Below are positions 56,984 to 64,000 of a stretch of 64,000 nucleotides of DNA, one piece after another. The notes under the pieces are model-generated. The model made no database searches and was not told the origin of the DNA. It saw only the letters and a list, made by a program, of their open reading frames with translations. Made by a program: the position numbers and the translations under genes. Each line of letters starts with the position of its first letter. Within the stretch, counting starts at the first letter, position 1. This DNA is from Glandiceps talaboti (Eukaryota > Hemichordata > Enteropneusta > Spengelidae): assembly GCF_964340395.1 (NCBI RefSeq), contig NC_135556.1:666001-730000 (forward strand), written 5' to 3'.

Positions 56984-57530
56984 TTTAGTCCCCGCGGACG
57001 AAGTCCGGAACGGGGATTGGGTTCCGTCTGTCCGTTCGTCCGCAGCCGTTTCTTGGAGATGCCTGGACCGATTTTTTTCAAACTTGGTACAGGGGCAACA
57101 TGCTATGGCATACATATGCGCGTCAATTTGTTTTATGATACGATCCAATATGGCCGCCTAGCAACCATTTTCTTTGCGAATTTTCCCTGTCTAAAGCCAT
57201 AACTCAGACATGCTTTAACAGATCTCATTCAAAGTTGGTATTAGGACAGTGTTCTATGACATACATGTGCATATTCATTGTTGTCATGATACGATCCAAT
57301 ATGGCCGCCTAGCAGCCATTTTGTTTGTGAATTTTCATGTCCAAAGCCATAACTCAGACATGCTTGAACAGATCTCATTCAAAGTTGGTATTAGGACAGT
57401 GTTCTATGACATACATGTGCATATCCATTTTCGTCGTGATACGATCCAATATGGCTGCCTGGCAGCCATTTTGTTTGTGAATTTTCCATGTCCAAAGCCA
57501 TAACTCAGACTCCATTTTCATCGTGATATG
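56984..57530 (+). repeat. Family D element
   Basis: The head TTTTTAGTCCCCGCGGACGA pairs with GGAACGGGGA, then comes GGGTTCCGTCTGTCCG. Three body units about 152 bp apart each contain ACGATCCAATATGGCCGCCT and CATAACTCAGACATGCTT. Confidence 0.85.
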
Positions 57531-57599
57531 ATCCCCCATACCCAACCAATCCTTTATTGTTGGAGGCATATTCCATGTCCAACAAGCACACACAACATA

Positions 57600-57890
57600 A
57601 GGCACCTTGCTGTCATTATGTGCTACTTTTAATTTGCATATTGTGAATGGGAGGTCTGGGTCAGATGTAAATAACGGAGACTTCACTTGTATTTCAAATA
57701 ACGGTGCAAGTGTAGTTGACTATGTTTTGGTGTCAACTTCACTCTTTAGTTTGATACGTGATTTTTGTATTGATTTGCGTACTGAATCTGACCATTTCCC
57801 TCTGAAGTTTAATTTGTTTACTATGAGTAAAACTTACGAAACAACAAAGCCACACATTGATGAGATTAAATATGTATGGAAAATGATCAA
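57600..57890 (+). pseudogene. LINE endonuclease, C-terminal remnant
   Basis: Reads LHIVNGRSGSDVNNGDFTCI, ASVVDYVLVSTSLF and ESDHFPLKF. These match the end of an APE-type endonuclease (NGR, VDY and SDH motifs). The 5' part is missing (5' truncation, ordinary for LINEs), and a frameshift near 57880 separates it from the RT frame. Confidence 0.8.
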
Positions 57891-60443
57891 AGTGAGCGTT
57901 TTGTTAGTTTCCTCCACTCTGAACCAGTAATTAGTCGCTTAAATACTATATTGAGAAATGTAAATTTTGATGTAAACGATTTTATTGTTGTCTGGCAAGA
58001 TATTTTTGATTGTGCTGCTTCAAAGTGTGGTCTTAGCAGAAAGATATTGGTAAATCCAAAATGCAGAGTACAACCAGAGTGGTTTGACTCAGAATGTAAA
58101 CGTTTGAAATTGGAGAAGTATAGATGCCTTAGACAATTCAGACGGGACGGTCAGACACAGACTCTTGATCGTTACAAGGGGGATTTTAAGAACAAGTGTC
58201 GTGATAAAAAGCGGAAGTGTATGGAAACTTATAGAAATGAATTGTCCATATGTATTGAAGATCCCAAACGTTTTTGGCACACTCTCCGTAGACTTACTAT
58301 TTCTAAACCACATATACCTTGTATACAACCCGAGGCTTGGTACAAATATTTTAGTAGTCTCTACAAAGAGCAAAGTGATAATGTTCCTTTCCATATGTCA
58401 GAGGAATATACACATCTATTTCAGTCAGCTGTTGATGATGTTATACCAGCAGCAGTCGAGGATATAGATTATGATATACTTAATTGTCCAATAACAGATG
58501 AAGAAATACTTGCTAGTATCTCAAGTCTTAAAAATGGGAAGTCAGCTGGTCCAGACAACATCTTGGGAGAATTCTTTAAATCATCACCACAAGTTTTACT
58601 TCCATATCTGAAAACTTTACTCAATAGAATTATGGATACGGGTATTTTTCCAACAGAGTGGGCAAAAGCAGTAATTGTTCCAATTTATAAAAAGGGTGCC
58701 ACCAATGTACCGGACAATTACAGAGGAATCTCATTGTTAAGTATCTTCAGTAAAATCTTCACAGGTATCCTCAACCGTAGACTTACATTTTGGGCAAATG
58801 CTTTCACAAAGATTGACGAAGCCCAGGCTGGTTTTAGGAGAGGTTACTCAACAGTTGACAACATTTTCATCTTACAGTCCATAATCCAAAAATACTTGAC
58901 ATTGAATAAGGGAAAATTTTATTGCGTTTTTGTTGACTTTTCAAAAGCATTTGACACTGTGGAACGACAACGACTTTGGTATATTATTTTAAAGGGTGGC
59001 GTCAAGGGAAAAATGTTCCGTATACTTCATAGTATGTACTGTGGTGTCAAATCTTGTGTGAGAACTGACAAGGGGAAAACCGAGTATTTTGAGTGTCCAA
59101 TTGGAGTGAGACAAGGTTGCATGCTTAGCCCTTTCCTCTTTTCATTTTTCATCAACGAGCTAGTAAGGGAAGTGCAACGTACTGGCCAAAGGGGGGTTCA
59201 ACTTGCACCTGACCTAATAGAAATTTTATGCTTGTTATTTGCTGACGACATTGTTATGTTTTCTGACAGTATCTTTGGTCTTCAGAATTTATTACACACT
59301 TTGAGTAATTATTGTGAAAGGTGGAACATGAAAGTAAATCTGTCAAAGACGAAAGTAATGGTTTTTAAAAACGGCGGATGTATATCGAAAAAAGAAAAAT
59401 GGTTTTTCAGAGGGCAGAGACTTGATATTGTATCGTATTACAAGTATTTAGGGGTTCTTTTCTCCTGTCGTTTGAAGTGGTCTTATGCGACAAAAATACT
59501 TTCACAACAAGGTAGAAAATCATTTATGTACATGTGGCGTAAGTGTGGAAAAGTAGGAACATTGTCATGTAAAACATTCTTTAAAATTTTTGACACTTTC
59601 ATTGTACCAATTTTAACATATGGTTCTGAAATCTGGGGTTTCCAGAGTTATGTATTATTGGAAAGGGTGCAGCTGTTGGCATGTAGAATGTTTCTTGGCG
59701 TATCAAAAAGTGCCCCGAACTGCGCTGTACTGGAGAATTGTGGAAGATACCCTATTTATTTGTTAACAGCAAAAAGATGTATCAAATACTGGGCAAAACT
59801 TTTAAACATGCCAAGTCAAAGATATCCCAGGAAATGTTACGACATGCTCCTTCAGATAGAGAACTCTGGCGTACGTACTAGGGGTACTTGGGTTAGAGAA
59901 ATTAAAAATTTACTAGAAATCTGTAACCTGGAAGATGTTTGGAATGCGCAACATGTTGAAAACATTGATTTATTTGTAAATACTTTTGTAAGTAGATTTA
60001 AAATATTTTTATTTTTGAAATGGCAGAGTGATGTATCAACTTTTGATAAACTTTTACATTACAGAAATTTAAAATTGTCATTACACCGTGAAAAGTACTT
60101 GTCTGAAATCAAGTTTGGCCAACATCGCATGATGGTTGCACGCTTTAGGTGTTCAGCACATTGGCTACAAATTGAATTGGGGAGGAGAAATAATGTACAC
60201 CGTGATGACAGAATATGTACTCTCTGTGACCTTCATGAGGTCGAGGACGAATTTCATTTCCTACTTAAATGTGCATTTTTCAATCAATACCGGAATAAGT
60301 ACATACCACGTTACTTTTACTCTCCTCCTTCCTATACAAAATTCATTGAAATCATGCGTTCTGAAGACAGTGATACAATCCAAAAACTTGCTCTTTTTCT
60401 TTACCATGCACTATCTTCGAGAAAAGAAGCAAACACTATTTGA
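57876..60443 (+). CDS. LINE (non-LTR) reverse transcriptase ORF2, long open frame
   Basis: An 855-codon open frame. The RT begins near residue 215 (NGKSAGPDNILGEFF) and continues with VIVPIYKKGATNVPDNYRGI, AQAGFRRGYSTVDN, FVDFSKAFDTVERQRL (about 350), GVRQGCMLSPFLFSF (about 411) and the catalytic LLFADDIVMFSD (about 454). A thumb with KYLGV and LTYGSEIWGF follows. The C-terminus has a Cys/His module RICTLCDLHEVEDEFHF...C (about 778-800), common in LINE ORF2 of aquatic animals. The start codon is arbitrary because the true frame continues from the endonuclease upstream across a frameshift. No stops over 2.5 kb points to a young copy. The clade was not resolved (Jockey/CR1-like by overall form). 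Confidence 0.9.
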   Translation: MENDQSERFVSFLHSEPVISRLNTILRNVNFDVNDFIVVWQDIFDCAASKCGLSRKILVNPKCRVQPEWFDSECKRLKLEKYRCLRQFRRDGQTQTLDRYKGDFKNKCRDKKRKCMETYRNELSICIEDPKRFWHTLRRLTISKPHIPCIQPEAWYKYFSSLYKEQSDNVPFHMSEEYTHLFQSAVDDVIPAAVEDIDYDILNCPITDEEILASISSLKNGKSAGPDNILGEFFKSSPQVLLPYLKTLLNRIMDTGIFPTEWAKAVIVPIYKKGATNVPDNYRGISLLSIFSKIFTGILNRRLTFWANAFTKIDEAQAGFRRGYSTVDNIFILQSIIQKYLTLNKGKFYCVFVDFSKAFDTVERQRLWYIILKGGVKGKMFRILHSMYCGVKSCVRTDKGKTEYFECPIGVRQGCMLSPFLFSFFINELVREVQRTGQRGVQLAPDLIEILCLLFADDIVMFSDSIFGLQNLLHTLSNYCERWNMKVNLSKTKVMVFKNGGCISKKEKWFFRGQRLDIVSYYKYLGVLFSCRLKWSYATKILSQQGRKSFMYMWRKCGKVGTLSCKTFFKIFDTFIVPILTYGSEIWGFQSYVLLERVQLLACRMFLGVSKSAPNCAVLENCGRYPIYLLTAKRCIKYWAKLLNMPSQRYPRKCYDMLLQIENSGVRTRGTWVREIKNLLEICNLEDVWNAQHVENIDLFVNTFVSRFKIFLFLKWQSDVSTFDKLLHYRNLKLSLHREKYLSEIKFGQHRMMVARFRCSAHWLQIELGRRNNVHRDDRICTLCDLHEVEDEFHFLLKCAFFNQYRNKYIPRYFYSPPSYTKFIEIMRSEDSDTIQKLALFLYHALSSRKEANTI

Positions 60444-61094
60444 TGAGATTGTGACGTTTTGTCTGACTATGAAATGTAATATTATAATCTGCTGACAAAA
60501 TGTTACTCGCAGTATACAGTCACTCAATCTGGATACTAGATATTCCACGGGAGATGTAAAATCTAAATTTCCTCCTAACTTTGCACCTTGTCAGTACTAT
60601 AGAAGTCCTGGCTACAGTAAGTAGCCCTTTACTAGATCATCATCAAACAACTCTGTGTTTATAACTTTGTTTATCGGTCATTCACATAATATATATCCTC
60701 CGAGAATCCGATTAATATTGTGTTCACCTTGGAATATATTTCTTTCTGGGCAGTTTATGGTGTAAAACAATAGCAAGACAAAATGGGGTTTCACATGTAG
60801 CCTGGTAACATGTATTAAACTTGGTGATGGTCACAGGTATCAGAGAAGAAGTGAAACACAAACACAGAAAAGTTATTTTTGATAAGACATGTAGTTCATA
60901 CTATAGCTATGCCAAGTAACAGTTCAATAGTTTGTACATGTATGATAAATCAACACATTAGGGGTGAGATCAGTAGGTAAAAAAACTTATTCTTTTAGTA
61001 AGGCCTCAGAACCCCTTCCCCATCCCATTCTAACTAAATTGGTAAATTGACTGATTATTCATACTATACAGTGTGTAACATGTAAATATGATTT
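60444..61094. other. LINE 3' UTR and unassigned DNA
   Basis: The 3' end of the LINE at 57876-60443 must lie here, but I see no clear tail repeat or target duplication. No gene. Confidence 0.4.
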
Positions 61095-61556
61095 TAGCGC
61101 CGAACTACTTGTCCGAACTTATCAGTATCGATCATCCATTACATAATACGAGAAAGAGTGTTGGAATCAGGCTGAATCCTTTCTCTATTTAAGATCATGG
61201 AAAACAACCTTCTAAAATGTATGGTGACAAGGCTTTCAGTGTGTATGCTCCTAAACTGTCGAATAGTTTACCGTTTGAGCTTCGACTACTTGAGAAATTT
61301 GCTCCTTTCAAGAAGTCTTAAAACGTATATTTTCCGACAATGCTATTGCTGATGTTTTTAAATTGATTGCTAATTTCTAAATCCGATTTTGTTTTTAGAG
61401 ACGCTTTTAAATTTTCATTGTGTTCTTATGTTAGATTTTTGTTGTTGTTGTTGTTGCTCTTTTGCTAGTCTTTCTCATTTTGTAATGTTCAGACTGCTGA
61501 GACATGTTTGTGTAGTGGTCTTTAAACAATAAATTATTATTATTATTATAGTATAT
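61095..61556 (+). pseudogene. LINE (CR1/L2-like) 3' end with ATT tail
   Basis: PNYLSELISIDHPLH, then (with stops) YGDKAFSVYAPKLSNSLPFE and FAPFKKS. This is the standard CR1/L2-type ORF2 C-terminus (GDRAFSVAAPKLWNSLP in relatives). The copy ends with AATAAATTATTATTATTATT (61527-61550), a typical short-repeat tail. Confidence 0.75.
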
Positions 61557-62367
61557 AGGACGCACATGTGTACTAGTCATTGAGCCGCTATGCTGCTGTG
61601 TGTGGGTGCTGTGCAAGCTATTAAACATAAAAATGTATGTGCATAAAATAAACCATAAACAAATATCTATAAATATACATTCAAATATAACATAAACGCT
61701 GTCTCTTGATACATGATCCAATACATATGGTATGGCATCCCAACACTGCATGATGGCCACCTTTAAGCAAAAGTTATTTGTTAGAAATGACTTCTCACTA
61801 TTGCACGCCATGAATTGCATTGTATCATCTTGTGGTTGAAAAACGTGCATGTGTAGCTGTACATGTAACACATAAGAAATGAAATACCTTAAGATTTACT
61901 GGCTCTAAAATCTGTTCCTCCATTGAACATGTGGAATTGTGCACAAACATAACCAATTTAGGACACTTTGAAATAATATGTGGCAAACACTGTGACTGAA
62001 AGTGCCTGACCCAGCCTGTGTCTAGATATTGGATATTCAATGTCCATGTATATAGTTGGTCTAGTTCCTATATATGTTTGTACATCTAATGTATGATAAC
62101 TACAATCATCTCCATTAGAAGTCCCAAATTGATTTATGGTTGAGATCAAGGGTTCAATGTAGGGTAAAAACTAAATTCTTTTAGTGTACGGTGGGGGTGA
62201 GAGGAGGTCTTTTATATATTGAAATCTGTTTTGTACCCAATACAAAAAATTCTAAAAATGTCAGATTGAAAAATAGGAAAAACTCTGTTATGCATGGCAC
62301 TAAAATACATTTATTGTGCATATAAAAGAGCTATTTTTCCTCACTACATACTGGCTTTGGACTACAT
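61557..62367. other. Unassigned intergenic DNA
   Basis: No supported feature. Confidence 0.45.
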
Positions 62368-62528
62368 ATAGTCCAGTTGCCAGAGGTGGTTTTGGGGGTT
62401 AATCTTGCAATGTGAGTTATATGATATTTTTTTGCAGATTCCACCTCAGAAAGGTGTCCTGTTAGCATATCTGACGGGTGCCACTCGCGCACCCTGGGCA
62501 TTTTGTTATATCGCGAGAAAACCGAAAT
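62368..62528. repeat. Direct repeat, copy 1 (about 161 bp)
   Basis: From TAGTCCAGTTGCCAGAGGTG through GACGGGTGCCACTCGCGCAC to AGAAAACCGAAAT. A near-identical copy lies at 63411-63572. Confidence 0.9.
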
Positions 62529-62662
62529 ACCATGTATTGCTATGGGTAAACACATGTTTTGGTAGGCTTAATACTTACTGCCTATAAAACCATGTCAAAG
62601 TTATTTAAAAGTTATATTTACATGTTACACACTGTATAGTATGAATAATCAGTCAATTACAA

Positions 62663-63364
62663 ATATTTTGTCAAAAGTTTTGGATATTAAAATATCATAA
62701 TTAGGCCAAAGGTCAACAAAATGTCGCCATTTTCAGTTATTATGACTTATAGGTAGTGGGTGTATTTTCTGTGTATCGTGTGGGTACATCCATGTATCAT
62801 ATAAATTTTATTTATCAAATCAGGTTATAACACCAGTTACACATTATAAGCTGAGTGATACTGATATTTTGTCTCTAAAACTTAATATATGTAAGTATTT
62901 TGTTGAAATTCGTACATATCATAAATCATGTTCTGATAATTTAATTAGGAAAAAGTGGACACCATGTGTTGATTTACAGTTAGTGGTCATAATATATCCA
63001 CAACAAATCTTGAGCCAAGGTTTTTGAATATAAAAAAAAGTTTTGAACTTCAAACGTTGTATAAATTAGACCATTTTGACCACTTTACACCCTGAAAGCG
63101 GAAGTAATGATATGCATAAAATTTCAAAAAATACATATATATTCAGTTTGGGGGACAAAATATCAGTATGACACACCTTATAATGTGTAACTGGTGTCAT
63201 AACCTGATTTGATAAATAAAATCTAGATGATACATGGATGTACAAACACAATACACAGAAAACACAGTCACTACCTATAAGTCATAGCAACTGAAAATGG
63301 CGTCATTTTGTTGACCTTTGGCCTAATTATGATATTTTAATATCCAAAACTTTTGACAAAATAT
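62663..63364. mobile_element. 702-bp inverted repeat element
   Basis: The left end ATATTTTGTCAAAAGTTTTG and the right end CAAAACTTTTGACAAAATAT are exact complements. Arms of about 250 bp with a few mismatches (for example CCAAAGGTCAACAAAATG) enclose a centre at about 62925-63110. Most likely a fold-back MITE. No clear target duplication. Confidence 0.85.
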
Positions 63365-63410
63365 ATTGTTGTACACAGCACAATCAATTTCAAATCAGTA
63401 TGTAGTATTA

Positions 63411-63572
63411 TTAGTCCAGTTGCCAGAGGTGGTTTTGGGGGGTTAACCTTGCAATGTGAGTTATATGATATTTTTTTGCAGATTCCACCCCAGAAAGGTG
63501 TCCTGTTAGCATATCTGACGGGTGCCACTCACGCACCCATGGGCATTTTGTTATATCGCTAGAAAACCGAAA
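63411..63572. repeat. Direct repeat, copy 2, interrupting a LINE
   Basis: Copy of 62368-62528. Its right edge abuts LINE RT sequence, so it marks the insertion point. It creates a fused open frame on the minus strand (VREWHPSDMLTGHLSG) that is not a real protein. Confidence 0.9.
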
Positions 63573-64000
63573 TTTTTCAGCACTAGACTGGTCCAAAAGT
63601 TTTCGAATTTTACTCAACCGCCAGAGTGAATGAGACGCCCCCTTACAAACATAATGAATATGCTCATCCATGAGTCCAAAAGAGTCAACCATCACACCAA
63701 GGTCACACACAACAGTTGATGGAGAAATCATGGCATCACCTATTCGTACATTAATCGAACCTGACTGTGAGCCAACTGCACTATTGCGGGGTGTAAACCA
63801 GACAACCTCTGTCTTACCATCATTGAGCGCCAACTTATTTGTCATCATCCATTTACAAATTTCATCCACACATGCCTCTACACATGTAACGACAGTGGGT
63901 TGAGCAAGAGTATCACAAGCAATATATAACCCAGAGTCATCAGCATATATAATGGGATTTAAGCCATGACGTGTGATGATGTCCTCAATCGGAGCCATGT
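63573..64000 (-). pseudogene. LINE reverse transcriptase fragment (YADD box)
   Basis: The minus strand from the window edge reads IIYADDSGLYIACD, then TNKLALNDGKTEVVWF, LGVMVDSFGLMDEHI and LWRLSKIRKLLDQ. This is the catalytic and thumb region of a CR1-like LINE ORF2. It is cut at 63573 by the repeat above and continues beyond the window. Confidence 0.85.

Noticed and set aside
63411-63590. C-terminal extension of the LINE frame (VREWHPSDMLTGHLSG)
   Set aside because: The same sequence occurs at 62368-62528 as a stand-alone repeat, so it is an inserted repeat read in frame.

Overview
This window looks like non-coding-rich nuclear DNA from an invertebrate animal, probably marine. The evidence is a multi-exon gene with GT-AG introns, non-LTR, LTR and Penelope-like retrotransposon pieces, several DNA-transposon types, and long minisatellites. 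I cannot place the species. There is no bacterial-style gene organisation and I found no tRNA or rRNA gene.

The only host gene I can support is the 3' part of a calcium-regulated serine/threonine phosphatase of the PPEF/rdgC family on the + strand. Eight exons are visible (8263-8299, 14534-14683, 31739-31861, 36591-36776, 38849-38991, 41056-41162, 45485-45727, 48221-48465). They run from the middle of the catalytic domain through the C-terminal EF-hands to a stop codon. Exons for the N-terminal IQ region and the first metal-binding motifs were not found and probably lie upstream of the window. Exons total about 1.2 kb across 40 kb; the rest is repeat-filled intron.

Region by region. 1-6060: a degenerate reverse-transcriptase gene (- strand) split by a repeat (family A) that itself carries a TTAA-flanked DNA transposon and a solo LTR. 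8.4-9.75 kb and 10.73-12.2 kb: two minisatellites in a PPEF intron. 16680-31181: a 14.5-kb insertion with inverted repeats of about 1.4 kb and a 4-bp target duplication, sitting in a copy of repeat family B. Inside it is a Ty3/Gypsy element (21063-28918) with 141-bp LTRs and a 5-bp duplication. Inside that is a 2.5-kb CAGTG-ended DNA element (25728-28224), and inside that a 173-bp perfect palindrome flanked by a 10-bp direct repeat. 41.45-45.19 kb: a 29-bp minisatellite filling most of one intron. 46.5-47.4 kb: a LINE tail containing a small TIR element. 49-57.5 kb: interspersed repeats. 57.6-60.4 kb: a 5'-truncated LINE with a long open RT frame. 61.1-64 kb: LINE remnants and a 702-bp inverted repeat.

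The most unusual signals are the large inverted-repeat element, whose two flanks rejoin into one normal family B copy, and three very small hairpin insertions (173, 31 and 33 bp). Each hairpin is flanked by a short direct repeat, and two of them can be checked against an uninterrupted reading frame or sister copy. The interspersed repeats also share a head layout: TTTTAG, then a short hairpin, then a TCTG/TCCG microsatellite.

All coordinates come from reading the sequence. No database search was possible, so family names rest on motifs.
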